A DNA stretch of 24,245 nt. It comes from Draconibacterium orientale. GTDB taxonomy: Bacteria; Bacteroidota; Bacteroidia; Bacteroidales; UBA1556. Of this stretch, positions 1-7,467 are shown in pieces; position 1 is the stretch's first letter; each line of letters begins with the position of its first letter. Position numbers and translations under genes: made by a program. Below the pieces are notes generated by a model. It ran no database searches, had not been told where the DNA came from, and was given only the letters and a program-made list of their open reading frames with translations. The stretch lies in assembly GCA_022736595.1 (NCBI GenBank), contig DZDC01000017.1, positions 1 through 24,245 on the forward strand, read 5' to 3'.

Positions 1-103
1 CGAAAAATTTCAATCCTCATTAACAATAGGTTAACTCCGGTTTAAATTTTCCTGCAGCCTAAAATCTTTTCGCCAAAAAAGTTTTGCAACGGTCTCATAT
101 TAG

Positions 104-133
104 TTTTGCGCTCCATCAAATTTTCTACTTTTG
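104..133 (+). promoter_or_regulatory. Bacteroidota-type promoter for DUF423 gene
   Basis: A TTTTG (-33) box at 104-108 is followed after 17 bases by TACTTTTG at 126-133, a full match to the TAnnTTTG (-7) consensus. The gene's ATG lies 24 bases downstream. A second TAnnTTTG match (TAGTTTTG, 101-108) overlaps the -33 box, so two start points are possible. Nothing else is seen in bases 1-157. Confidence 0.6.
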
Positions 134-157
134 TCAATGAATTTTAAATTATAATCC

Positions 158-535
158 ATGATCAAGACCCTTCTTGTTTCTGCTGCATCATCAGCACTTA
201 TCGCATTAATAATGAGCTCACTAAGTGCTCATGCTATCAAACCTATGCTGCTTCAAAACGGAAGCTACGATGCCATGGTAACTGCACAAAACATTCTACT
301 TATGCACAGTATTATGACCATTTTGGCCATGGTTTTATTTCGGCATTTTGGCGAATCGCTTTTTCAGTATGCAGGCTTGAGCCTTCTTTCAGGAGCACTT
401 TTGTTTGCAATACCTATTTTTCTTAAATCTACCCAAATCACTCCTTTGCTAAGCAAACTAACTCCCTTTGGCGGATTTATAATGATGGCTGGATGGGTAA
501 TATTAATTATTGCATTCCTTCGGGTTCGGGTATAA
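158..535 (+). CDS. DUF423 family small membrane protein
   Basis: This 125-residue protein consists mostly of hydrophobic helices (about residues 4-26, 44-61, 68-87 and 105-123), as expected for the DUF423 (YgdD/YwdK) family of four-helix inner-membrane proteins. Family hallmarks visible here are the N-terminal SAHAIKP stretch near residue 23, an internal QNILLMHS segment, a GLSLLSGALLF helix and a C-terminal TPFGGFIMMAGW segment. The molecular function of the family is not established. The ATG at 158 follows a promoter closely and gives the usual family length. The stop lies inside the end of the convergent MATE gene, so the two coding regions overlap by 29 bases. Family assignment is confident; role is unknown. 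Confidence 0.85.
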   Translation: MIKTLLVSAASSALIALIMSSLSAHAIKPMLLQNGSYDAMVTAQNILLMHSIMTILAMVLFRHFGESLFQYAGLSLLSGALLFAIPIFLKSTQITPLLSKLTPFGGFIMMAGWVILIIAFLRVRV

Positions 536-1889
536 CCTCTACCGTATCAAACTTGATTACCGATTTTTTCTTCCAGTATCCCATGCGGTAATAAACAAAA
601 GAACTCACCAATCCAAAAATCCATGCGATGGGAATACCCCACCAAATGCCCGAACTTCCCATATCCAATTCAGGTCTACTGAGGTAATAGCTTAATGGAA
701 TGCGCAAACCCCAAAGCGCAATAAAAGTAAAAAACATGGGGAAAAGTGTATCTCCAGCTCCACGTAACAATCCTTGGATAGCAAACATGGAAGAAAATAC
801 AAAATAAAAGCTACTCACAATTACAAGATATTCATAACCAATCTCTATTATATTAGGTTCCGTGGCAAAAAGTCGAATGAAATCTCTCCCAAAGAAATAC
901 ATCATTACTGAAACCGATAATGAAATTAAAGCGGTTATGGCCAAGGTGGTAGTAAGTCCTTTTCTAACCCTTTGTATTTGGTTGGCTCCAATGTTTTGTC
1001 CCACAAAGGTTGCAAGAGCAGAAGCAAAAGCCATAGCAGGCATTGCGGCAAAACTATCGAGTCTGCTTGCAGCCGTATAAGCAGCAATTGTATCGGTACC
1101 AAAGTCGTTCACAATGCGCATCAAAGCCATCATTCCCAAAGCAACAAAAGATTGTTGTAAACCTGTGGGTAAACCTATTTTCAGACTTTTGATAAAGATA
1201 GGATAATCGAAATTTACTTTTTTGAGAGAAAAGTGAATCAAACTGTCGGATCGATTGATGTAAACTGTGGCAAACAAAAACCCAACAGCTTGTGCCACCA
1301 CACTTGCAATAGCGGCACCTTCAATACCCCATTTGAAAACCAGTACAAAAACCAAATCCAGCACAATATTTAAAACCGTAGCTACTATGGTAAAATATAA
1401 AGGAGTGCGAGCATCACCCATTCCTCGAAGGATGGCATTAGTACCATAGAATCCAAACATTACAATTAATCCACTCAGATATATTTGCAAGTAAATAGTG
1501 GCATCGGGAAGGAGATTGGCAGGCAACTTCATCAATAAAAAAATATCCTCAGCAAAGTAAACGCCCAAAATAGAAAGAACTATGGACGAGGCGAAAACAA
1601 AAACATAGAAAGTATTGATGGCTTTAACCACATTATCAAATTGCTTAGCTCCATAATACTGCGAAATAATAACTGAGATCCCTGTTGAAATGCCAATGAG
1701 CAAACTTATAAGCACAAAAATTACTGGGAAGGATGCTCCAACAGCCGCCAAAGCTTCTTTTCCTATAAACCGACCTACTACAATGCTATCCACCACATTA
1801 TATAGTTGTTGCATCATAGTTCCGGCTAACAGAGGAAGGGCAAAAAGGATGATTTGTTTAGCTTCGTTGCCTTGAGTAAGATCTCTCAC
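507..1889 (-). CDS. MATE family multidrug/Na+ (or H+) antiporter
   Basis: The 460-residue protein fits the MATE family in length and in its pattern of about twelve membrane helices arranged as two related halves. The N-terminus (RDLTQGNEAKQIILFALPLL, then QQLYNVVDSIVVGRFIGKEA) is the classic MATE opening, and the second half repeats it with a GLPTGLQQS segment and a later GLLRGAGDT loop. Such proteins export cationic drugs or metabolites across the inner membrane in exchange for Na+ or H+; the substrate cannot be read from sequence. The start is GTG at 1887-1889, chosen because it begins exactly at the conserved RDLTQGN. A -7 box lies just upstream. The last 29 bases overlap the end of the convergent DUF423 gene. 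Confidence 0.93.
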   Translation of the reverse strand: MRDLTQGNEAKQIILFALPLLAGTMMQQLYNVVDSIVVGRFIGKEALAAVGASFPVIFVLISLLIGISTGISVIISQYYGAKQFDNVVKAINTFYVFVFASSIVLSILGVYFAEDIFLLMKLPANLLPDATIYLQIYLSGLIVMFGFYGTNAILRGMGDARTPLYFTIVATVLNIVLDLVFVLVFKWGIEGAAIASVVAQAVGFLFATVYINRSDSLIHFSLKKVNFDYPIFIKSLKIGLPTGLQQSFVALGMMALMRIVNDFGTDTIAAYTAASRLDSFAAMPAMAFASALATFVGQNIGANQIQRVRKGLTTTLAITALISLSVSVMMYFFGRDFIRLFATEPNIIEIGYEYLVIVSSFYFVFSSMFAIQGLLRGAGDTLFPMFFTFIALWGLRIPLSYYLSRPELDMGSSGIWWGIPIAWIFGLVSSFVYYRMGYWKKKSVIKFDTVEVIPEPEGMQ

Positions 1890-1909
1890 TTAAATGGTTT
1901 TATAATTTG

Positions 1910-1917
1910 CAAATTTA
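1910..1917 (-). promoter_or_regulatory. -7 promoter box for MATE gene
   Basis: On the minus strand this reads TAAATTTG, a match to TAnnTTTG, 20 bases upstream of the GTG start. No clear -33 box was found. Confidence 0.45.
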
Positions 1918-1983
1918 GGGTTAATACTCATTCTGCCTTGTAATGTTTTATGAAAAATAGCAGGATTTAATAACGATTAATGT

Positions 1984-2016
1984 AAAAAAAATGACCGTCC
2001 ATTGGGAACGGCCATT
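1984..2016 (-). terminator. Terminator of the Omp28-like lipoprotein gene
   Basis: Arms 1990-1998 and 2008-2016 form a 9-bp stem; the one non-Watson-Crick pair is a G-U wobble in minus-strand RNA, which favours that strand. A run of A on the plus strand (1984-1990) supplies the U tract. It lies 24 bases past the stop codon of the gene at 2041-2841. Confidence 0.8.
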
Positions 2017-2040
2017 CTTTGTTTAAAAACAACTTAATTC

Positions 2041-2841
2041 TTATTTCTTTTTCAATGAATTGATGAATTTATATTGAGGAACAGAAGCAGCAGCATCGTA
2101 TTTGTAAACTACAACTACTGGATAAGGATTTTTCCAACTGGATTGAAGTGTGATGGTATAGGTTTTTGAAACCTCTTTAGCATCGGTGGGATTAGTTGCA
2201 ATTAACTCACCATAAGCATTTTCAGAAACAGCTGCAGCACGTAAAACGAAGTCATGTTTATAATCATCGTTGGGGTAGCTTTGGCTCGTACCACTTTGCT
2301 TATATGCGCCAGCGGTAGAATTTCCATTAATGCCATCTTCCAATGCATAAACATTGAGGTAAAACATTCCTTCTCCAGGATTAAAGAACTTCACTTTGGT
2401 TTTAATAGTCATCGTGGTACCGCTGATAGAATAGGTATAATCTACTCCAGCTTTGGCAGGTCCACTACCCAATAAACTGGTCATAGTAGAGGTTGAATTA
2501 TTGGAAGAAGTTTTAATGTCGCCTACCCAAAATGAAGGAATCCCTCCCCCTGTGGTACGGTCTTGAGTAAAACTAGAGTATAATCCACTCAAAAACATAG
2601 GATCATTAGAGGCATGAATGGTCATAACCGCACCTTTTGGAGCGGCAGTTCCTAAGTCATGGATTAAAGGAGCTCCCCAACTTCCACAATAGCCACACCA
2701 AGTTGCGGTGTAATTAATAGCAAATCCATTTTGAGTACTGGTTGGTTGCAATGGATCTACAACTTCCTCTACAGGTTCTTCTTTGGTACAGGATAACATT
2801 CCCATAGAAACTAACATAAGTAAGAAAAATAGTCTTTTCAT
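2041..2841 (-). CDS. Omp28-like thioredoxin-fold lipoprotein
   Basis: The 266-residue product opens with a lipoprotein signal (MKRLFFLLMLVSMGMLSC; acylated Cys18) followed by an acidic, Pro-rich linker. Residues 43-55 contain ATWCGYCGSWGAP, a thioredoxin-like CxxC active site (Cys49, Cys52) at the end of a beta strand, as in Omp28-related proteins of Bacteroidota. The C-terminal half (about 130-265) looks like a beta-sandwich with repeated T/S/V strands. A role in thiol redox chemistry at the cell surface or in the periplasm is inferred from the CxxC; the partner is unknown. The gene stands alone, with its own -7 box upstream and terminator downstream. It could also be called a generic thioredoxin-family lipoprotein. 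Confidence 0.8.
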   Translation of the reverse strand: MKRLFFLLMLVSMGMLSCTKEEPVEEVVDPLQPTSTQNGFAINYTATWCGYCGSWGAPLIHDLGTAAPKGAVMTIHASNDPMFLSGLYSSFTQDRTTGGGIPSFWVGDIKTSSNNSTSTMTSLLGSGPAKAGVDYTYSISGTTMTIKTKVKFFNPGEGMFYLNVYALEDGINGNSTAGAYKQSGTSQSYPNDDYKHDFVLRAAAVSENAYGELIATNPTDAKEVSKTYTITLQSSWKNPYPVVVVYKYDAAASVPQYKFINSLKKK

Positions 2842-2884
2842 AATTTAAAAATTTGGGTTCACGATTTATATGTGTATTATGGCT

Positions 2885-2892
2885 CAAAGATA
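2885..2892 (-). promoter_or_regulatory. -7 promoter box for Omp28-like gene
   Basis: Minus-strand TATCTTTG, a full TAnnTTTG match, lies 43 bases upstream of the ATG. No TTG-type -33 box is seen at the expected distance. Confidence 0.5.
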
Positions 2893-3006
2893 ATAGTTTT
2901 TTAATATAGAAGTTTAAAAACTAAAAAAATACGTGAACTCAGCACCTTACTTTCCCTCAATGACAATTATCCTTACTTTCTCATCATTTTCTTTAATTCA
3001 AAAAGG

Positions 3007-3037
3007 TTGACAGCTACGCAAGTAATTTGTACTTTTG
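3007..3037 (+). promoter_or_regulatory. Promoter of the arginine deiminase gene
   Basis: TTG at 3007-3009 (-33) is followed after 20 bases by TACTTTTG at 3030-3037 (-7), a full consensus match. Transcription should begin near 3044. This places the in-frame TTG at 3007 outside the transcript and fixes the translation start at ATG 3064. Confidence 0.75.
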
Positions 3038-3063
3038 CCCAACTCCAAACCAATATTCATTTT

Positions 3064-4320
3064 ATGAATTCTAATTTAGCTGTAGATAATTTTTCTGAAA
3101 TCGGAAAACTCAAAACCGTAATTTTACATACACCCGGTCAGGAGGTGGCCAATATGACTCCTGAAAATACAGAAAAGGCACTTTATTCTGATATTTTAAA
3201 TCTTTCCATTGCCAAAAGAGAACATGGCCATTTTGAAAATGTTTTAGCCAAGGTATCAGAAACCGTGCAGCTTAAGACCTTACTAACAGAGATACTTAAA
3301 ATAAAAGAAGTAAAATCCGATTTAATTTACGATATTTATAACCTTCCAGAGCTGGAACCTTTATGTGAGGAACTGGAAAATATGGAAGCCGAAATTCTAA
3401 GCTCAAAAATCATTGAAGGCCTTGAAATAGAACGCAATAACCTCACCAACTATCTCAACACAAAGCGTTTTATTATTCAACCTTTGCACAATTTATTTTT
3501 TATGCGTGATGCATCAGTGAGCATCGGCAACGAAGTACTCATTAGCCGCATGGCGGGCTCGGTGCGCAAACCTGAAACCCTCATTATGGATGCTATTTTT
3601 AAGCATCACCCCCGTTTTGGAGTAAAAACCATCAACATTCCCGAATTTCATTTTAAAAAACGCGCCCTCATCGAGGGTGGCGACGTGATGGTGGTAAGAG
3701 ATGATTTATTGGTGATTGGAATGGGTGCTCGCACCAATTCCCTCGGTATTGATTTATTGATTGAATATTACAAAAGTACTGGTGTCAACAAACACATTAT
3801 TGTACAAGAGCTTCCTTTAACTCCAGAAAGCTTCATTCATCTTGACATGGTTTTTACCATACTCGACCGAGAATTTTGTATGGTGTACGAACCCGTTATC
3901 TTGAGTGCAACGGATCTTAAAACGGTTCATATTCATATCAATGAAGGCTCCATACAGAAAATAAATGACGAAAAAAACCTATTGGATGCTTTAAAAAAGC
4001 GTGGCTTACCGCTTCAACCTATTATATGTGGAGGCTACGATACTTGGACTCAAAAGCGAGAACAATGGCATAGTGGAACCAACTTTTTCAGCTTCGCTCC
4101 TGGAAAAATCATTGGATATGCACGCAACTTATTCACGCTGGAGCAATTAAGTGATAATGGATTTGAAGTAATAAAATCAATTGACTTTATTGAAAACAAA
4201 GTACATCCCGACCAATACCAAAGATGTGTAATTACCTTCGAAGGTGCTGAACTTGCCAGAGGTGGTGGTGGAGCACGTTGCATGACCATGCCCGTAGCGC
4301 GAGAAAAGGTAAGCTGGTAA
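3064..4320 (+). CDS. arcA: Arginine deiminase
   Basis: Arginine deiminase hydrolyses L-arginine to L-citrulline and ammonia in the cytoplasm. The 418-residue length is typical. All the expected motifs are present: FMRD around residue 147, EGGD at 204-207, HLDMVF starting at His259, and the nucleophile loop GGGGARCMTMP with catalytic Cys406. The frame could be opened at TTG 3007, but that codon is part of the promoter, and the family N-terminus (VDNFSEIGKLKTVILHTPG) follows ATG 3064. No carbamate kinase, ornithine carbamoyltransferase or arginine/ornithine antiporter is adjacent, so the classical ADI operon is not present here; the enzyme may serve arginine catabolism or citrulline supply on its own. 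A strong terminator follows 15 bases after the stop. Confidence 0.96.
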   Translation: MNSNLAVDNFSEIGKLKTVILHTPGQEVANMTPENTEKALYSDILNLSIAKREHGHFENVLAKVSETVQLKTLLTEILKIKEVKSDLIYDIYNLPELEPLCEELENMEAEILSSKIIEGLEIERNNLTNYLNTKRFIIQPLHNLFFMRDASVSIGNEVLISRMAGSVRKPETLIMDAIFKHHPRFGVKTINIPEFHFKKRALIEGGDVMVVRDDLLVIGMGARTNSLGIDLLIEYYKSTGVNKHIIVQELPLTPESFIHLDMVFTILDREFCMVYEPVILSATDLKTVHIHINEGSIQKINDEKNLLDALKKRGLPLQPIICGGYDTWTQKREQWHSGTNFFSFAPGKIIGYARNLFTLEQLSDNGFEVIKSIDFIENKVHPDQYQRCVITFEGAELARGGGGARCMTMPVAREKVSW

Positions 4321-4335
4321 CAAACCTAAAAAACT

Positions 4336-4373
4336 AAAAGCCAATGAATCTTCTTCATTGGCTTTTCTATTTC
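4336..4373 (+). terminator. Rho-independent terminator of arcA
   Basis: Arms 4336-4348 and 4354-4366 are perfect 13-base complements (AAAAGCCAATGAA / TTCATTGGCTTTT) around a 5-base loop, followed by a T-rich tail. It lies 15 bases past the arcA stop. Confidence 0.9.
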
Positions 4374-4412
4374 TTTACTTATGGTTGCTTATTGATTCGC
4401 CAGTAAAACAAT

Positions 4413-4610
4413 TTCAACCCAAATTATTCATTAGCGTAATTTGCCCTTCGGCTCGACGAAAACAATTCCAAAAGAATTGTTTTGTCGAGGTTAACCTCCT
4501 ATGAGTCAGAAACGACTATAGGAGTCTTCTGACCTGACAAAAAAATCAATGAAATTGATTTTTTTCGTCATTAAGCATTAGCTTTTGGCTAATGCTTAAT
4601 TCGGGTTCAA
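4413..4610. repeat. Symmetric palindromic element with nested hairpins
   Basis: This gene-free stretch lies between two convergent genes (4321-4670). An outer inverted repeat, 4413-4435 against 4588-4610, matches at 19 of 23 positions. Inside are hairpins: H1 4452-4468/4474-4489 (one bulge, loop CAAAA); H2 4496-4507/4514-4524 (one bulge, loop AGAAAC); H3 4535-4550/4554-4570 (one bulge, loop GAA); H4 4570-4582/4588-4600 (perfect 13 bp, loop TTTTG). A 12-base perfect palindrome sits at 4487-4498. The outer repeat, the H1/H3 pair and H2 all share one centre near 4511, and H1 and inverted H3 share GACGAAAA...TTTTGTC with the bulge in the same place. No coding frame and no clear target-site duplication were seen. 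It may be a MITE/REP-like repeat, a structured RNA or a compound bidirectional terminator. Confidence 0.7.
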
Positions 4611-4670
4611 TATTCCAAGGAGTACACCAAGTATCCAATTTTTAACCTCCAAATAAGATTTATTATCATC

Positions 4671-5774
4671 CTATTTTCCCAGAAGTTCTTCCAATTTTTG
4701 CTCAAGGTTGGCGCCTCTTAATCCTACTTCAATAATATTCCCATTCTTATCAATCAACACGGTAAAAGGAATTGAACCTACACCATATTCCTTGGCAGCC
4801 ACTGAATTCCAATAGCGTAAATCACTCACATGAATCCATTTAAGGCCATCATCTTCAATAGCTTTTACCCAGTCTGACTTTTGTTTGTCTAACGAAACCG
4901 CATAGATTTCAAATCCTTTATCCTTAAATCGCTCGTACATTTTAACATTATTAGGATTTTCGCGACGACAAGGAGAACACCATGAAGCCCAAAAGTCGAT
5001 TAAAACTACCTTACCCTTTAAGGATGAGAGCCTTACAAATCCACCATCAGGGGTCATTAGATTAATCTCTGGGGCAGGTCTTCCTGGCGCCAATCGAAGC
5101 GTTTTTTCTACCTTTTGGTGCAGATCGTTAACAAAACTGATGTCCTTATATTTAGGATAAACAGCCTTATCAAGATTTTCGTAAAGTTGAATTTCGGAGG
5201 CAATGTCGATTTTCTCAATAAAAAGCAAACTTGCTAAACTAGGTTTATTGGTAATTTCACTCTTCAGATAACTCATTTTTTGAGCTTCTATTTCTTCGTA
5301 TCTACTTACTAGAATTTTTGCCATAGAATCTTGTTGCGCAGTACCTTGCACCTGTTGAAAATCGGATTCTATTTTCTTAAGCTGTGTATCAAAGGCTCCC
5401 AATTCGCCAATCATTTTATAAACCTGTTCGGTATTTGGAGATCCGGTAATCTTAATTGGCCTAATCATTAGATTGGCATCCACTTCAACCTCCACTTTTT
5501 CATTGGGTTCGAGAATCAGGATGGTATATTGCTGACCTCCATTGGTTAGTTGGTAATAATTTGCAGTGGAAATATTTAAGTTCATCAAAAAACTTCCATT
5601 GGGACTAATTTCAGCAGAGTCCACAGGAACCATAGCATCGGCTCCCAGAACTTTTAAATAAACCATTTTACTGGCTGGGTTTACTATTTTCCCCGAAACA
5701 GTGAGGTTATTGATAAATTGAGCGTTGAGTGCTACAAATCCCAACATGAAAATGGATAAAAGAAGATTTCGCAT
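4671..5774 (-). CDS. TlpA-like thiol-disulfide oxidoreductase with DUF4369-type N-domain
   Basis: The 367-residue protein carries a signal peptide (MRNLLLSIFMLGFVALNAQ) cleaved near residue 18, without a lipobox. Residues about 20-120 resemble the DUF4369 beta domain common in Bacteroidota redox proteins (NLTVSGKIVNPASKMVYLKV). A helical linker (about 120-220) leads to an AhpC/TSA-thioredoxin domain (about 230-367) beginning LAPGRPAPEINLMTPDG and containing the active site FWASWCSPC with Cys266 and Cys269. A cis-Pro loop is visible as GVGSIPFTVLID. It probably reduces or exchanges disulfides in periplasmic proteins, as TlpA/ResA relatives do. The substrate is unknown. A -7 box lies upstream; downstream it faces the palindromic element. 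Confidence 0.88.
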   Translation of the reverse strand: MRNLLLSIFMLGFVALNAQFINNLTVSGKIVNPASKMVYLKVLGADAMVPVDSAEISPNGSFLMNLNISTANYYQLTNGGQQYTILILEPNEKVEVEVDANLMIRPIKITGSPNTEQVYKMIGELGAFDTQLKKIESDFQQVQGTAQQDSMAKILVSRYEEIEAQKMSYLKSEITNKPSLASLLFIEKIDIASEIQLYENLDKAVYPKYKDISFVNDLHQKVEKTLRLAPGRPAPEINLMTPDGGFVRLSSLKGKVVLIDFWASWCSPCRRENPNNVKMYERFKDKGFEIYAVSLDKQKSDWVKAIEDDGLKWIHVSDLRYWNSVAAKEYGVGSIPFTVLIDKNGNIIEVGLRGANLEQKLEELLGK

Positions 5775-5802
5775 TAATTTTAGGTTTTAAGTTTGAAGTG
5801 GG

Positions 5803-5810
5803 CAAAGATA
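5803..5810 (-). promoter_or_regulatory. -7 promoter box for TlpA-like gene
   Basis: Minus-strand TATCTTTG (TAnnTTTG match) lies 28 bases upstream of the ATG at 5774. No -33 box at normal spacing. Confidence 0.5.
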
Positions 5811-5866
5811 GAATTATTTGTGGCAAAGAAAATGCCAAAACATAAATGATGTAAATTGAATTGAGT

Positions 5867-5874
5867 TACCTTTG
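5867..5874 (+). promoter_or_regulatory. -7 promoter box for the GT9-sua5-smpB-rhomboid cluster
   Basis: TACCTTTG matches TAnnTTTG. Transcription would begin near 5881, downstream of the in-frame TTG at 5861 and upstream of the TTG at 5903, so it supports the latter as the start of the first gene. A -33 box was not found. Confidence 0.5.
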
Positions 5875-5902
5875 CAATCCATTAAAACCAAAGGAAATTT
5901 TA

Positions 5903-6904
5903 TTGAAGGCGCAACAAAAAATACTTATTATTCAAACTGCATTTATTGGTGATGTCGTTTTATCCACACCTATAATTGAAGCATTACGGCGCTATTCAAT
6001 TGATTTTGTAATAGATATCTTGGTTCGTAAAGGCAATGAAAGTTTGCTGCACAACCATCCTATCCTCAATAAAATTTGGGTTTGGGACAAAAAGCATCAA
6101 AAAATAAAAAACCAATTCCATCTCATTCGCAGCTTTAGATCCGAGAAATATGATTACGTCATCAATTTACAACGATTTTTAAGTTCGGGATTATTTACGC
6201 TTTTATCTGGTTCGAAACGCACCATAGGTTTTGACAAAAACCCCCTTTCCTTTTTATTTTCGCATTCCATTAAACATCAAATACAAGCAGGAATTCATGA
6301 AACGGAGCGAAATCTGAGTCTGTTAATTCCTATCCTAGGTCACAAACCTCAATCTTCCATGGTTTTATATCCAAGCATGGACGATTTTGCCTCAATTCAA
6401 AAATATCAACTACAACCTTATTTGGTTATAGCCCCCACAAGTGTTTGGTTTACAAAACAATATCCAGAAAATAAGTGGATCGATTTTATACAAAAAGTGG
6501 ATTCAAGATTCAAAATATTCCTCATTGGAGGCCCAACCGACCGTTCTAATATTCAAAGCATCATCAGCAATAGTGGATCATTTCGCTGTGAGAATTTAGC
6601 AGGAAATCTTAGTTTCTTGCAATCGGCAGCACTGATGTACGGCGCCACGATGAATTATGTAAACGATTCGGCACCACTCCATTTAGCCTCTGCATTAAAT
6701 GCCCCTACGGCTGCCATTTTTTGCAGCACTACGCCTGATTTTGGGTTTGGACCATTATCAGAACTTTCTGAAGTCATTGAAACCACTTTAAAACTCGATT
6801 GCAAACCTTGTGGATTGCACGGGAAGAACACCTGTCCTAAAAATCATTTTGATTGTGCCCAAACCATTCAAACTGAACAGCTTTTAAAAGTACTTGAATT
6901 ATGA
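5903..6904 (+). CDS. Glycosyltransferase family 9 (heptosyltransferase-like)
   Basis: The 333-residue product resembles ADP-heptose:LPS heptosyltransferases (GT9), two-domain GT-B enzymes that add heptose or a related sugar to the lipopolysaccharide core at the cytoplasmic face. The N-terminus KILIIQTAFIGDVVLSTP and the C-terminal donor-site segment NDSAPLHLASALNAPTAAIF are characteristic, as is the Cys-rich tail (LDCKPCGLHGKNTCPKNHFDC). The TTG at 5903 is preferred because the conserved beta strand follows five residues later; the earlier TTG at 5861 lies upstream of the predicted transcription start, and no in-frame ATG precedes the conserved core. The stop overlaps the next start (ATGA, 6901-6904). 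The acceptor sugar is not predictable from sequence. Confidence 0.87.
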   Translation: MKAQQKILIIQTAFIGDVVLSTPIIEALRRYSIDFVIDILVRKGNESLLHNHPILNKIWVWDKKHQKIKNQFHLIRSFRSEKYDYVINLQRFLSSGLFTLLSGSKRTIGFDKNPLSFLFSHSIKHQIQAGIHETERNLSLLIPILGHKPQSSMVLYPSMDDFASIQKYQLQPYLVIAPTSVWFTKQYPENKWIDFIQKVDSRFKIFLIGGPTDRSNIQSIISNSGSFRCENLAGNLSFLQSAALMYGATMNYVNDSAPLHLASALNAPTAAIFCSTTPDFGFGPLSELSEVIETTLKLDCKPCGLHGKNTCPKNHFDCAQTIQTEQLLKVLEL

Positions 6905-7467
6905 TGCAAAAAGAAATTGAAAAGTCGATCACGTTTTTAAAAAAATCAGGGATCATCATTTACCCCACCGACACTATATGGGGCATAGGTTGCGATGCTA
7001 CCAATGATAAAGCCGTGAAAAAAATTTACGACTTAAAAAGACGGCTTGAAACCAAAACCATGATTGTACTCATCGCGCATCCCAATGAATTGGAACTCTA
7101 TGTTGACGAAGTTCCACCCATTGCTTATGACCTTATTGAACGATGGGAAAAACCCTTGACCATCGTTTATGATCGACCCAAAAACATCAGCAAACATCTC
7201 ATAGGAAGTGATAATACGGTTGCCATACGTATATCAAAAGATAGTTTTAGTAAAATGCTAATTCAACAAATGGGCAAACCCATTGTGAGCACTTCGGCTA
7301 ACTATTCGGGTGAAACAGCACCCCTTTTCTTTAAAGATATTGACCCAGCATTGCTCAAAGAGGTAGATTATGTGGTGAATCTTTACCAAAATAGCATGAA
7401 TGAAGTTAAACCCAGCACCATCATTCGAATATATAAAGATGGTAGCTTTGAAGTAATTCGCCCCTAA
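6901..7467 (+). CDS. Sua5/YciO/YrdC family threonylcarbamoyl-AMP synthase
   Basis: The 188-residue single-domain protein belongs to the Sua5/YciO/YrdC family, whose TsaC-type members make threonylcarbamoyl-AMP from threonine, bicarbonate and ATP for the t6A37 modification of ANN-decoding tRNAs. Visible motifs are YPTDTIWGIGCDA near residue 20, the basic YDLKRRLETKTMIVLI segment that binds nucleotide, AIRIS near residue 108 and STSANYSG near residue 130, ending in a PSTIIRI strand. The length fits TsaC rather than Sua5, which has an extra C-terminal domain. The more divergent YciO paralogue cannot be excluded. Its ATG overlaps the upstream stop, and its own TAA overlaps the smpB ATG by one base, implying translational coupling. 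Confidence 0.88.
   Translation: MMQKEIEKSITFLKKSGIIIYPTDTIWGIGCDATNDKAVKKIYDLKRRLETKTMIVLIAHPNELELYVDEVPPIAYDLIERWEKPLTIVYDRPKNISKHLIGSDNTVAIRISKDSFSKMLIQQMGKPIVSTSANYSGETAPLFFKDIDPALLKEVDYVVNLYQNSMNEVKPSTIIRIYKDGSFEVIRP

Noticed and set aside
862..1449. Several short plus-strand frames within the MATE gene
   Set aside because: They are antisense shadows of a long, well-matched membrane transporter and have no independent support.
3007..3063. N-terminal extension of arginine deiminase from TTG 3007
   Set aside because: The codons overlap the -33 and -7 boxes, and the family N-terminus begins after ATG 3064.
4413..4610. CRISPR array or insertion sequence
   Set aside because: The repeats are inverted, not regularly spaced direct repeats, and there is no transposase frame, cas gene or clear target duplication.
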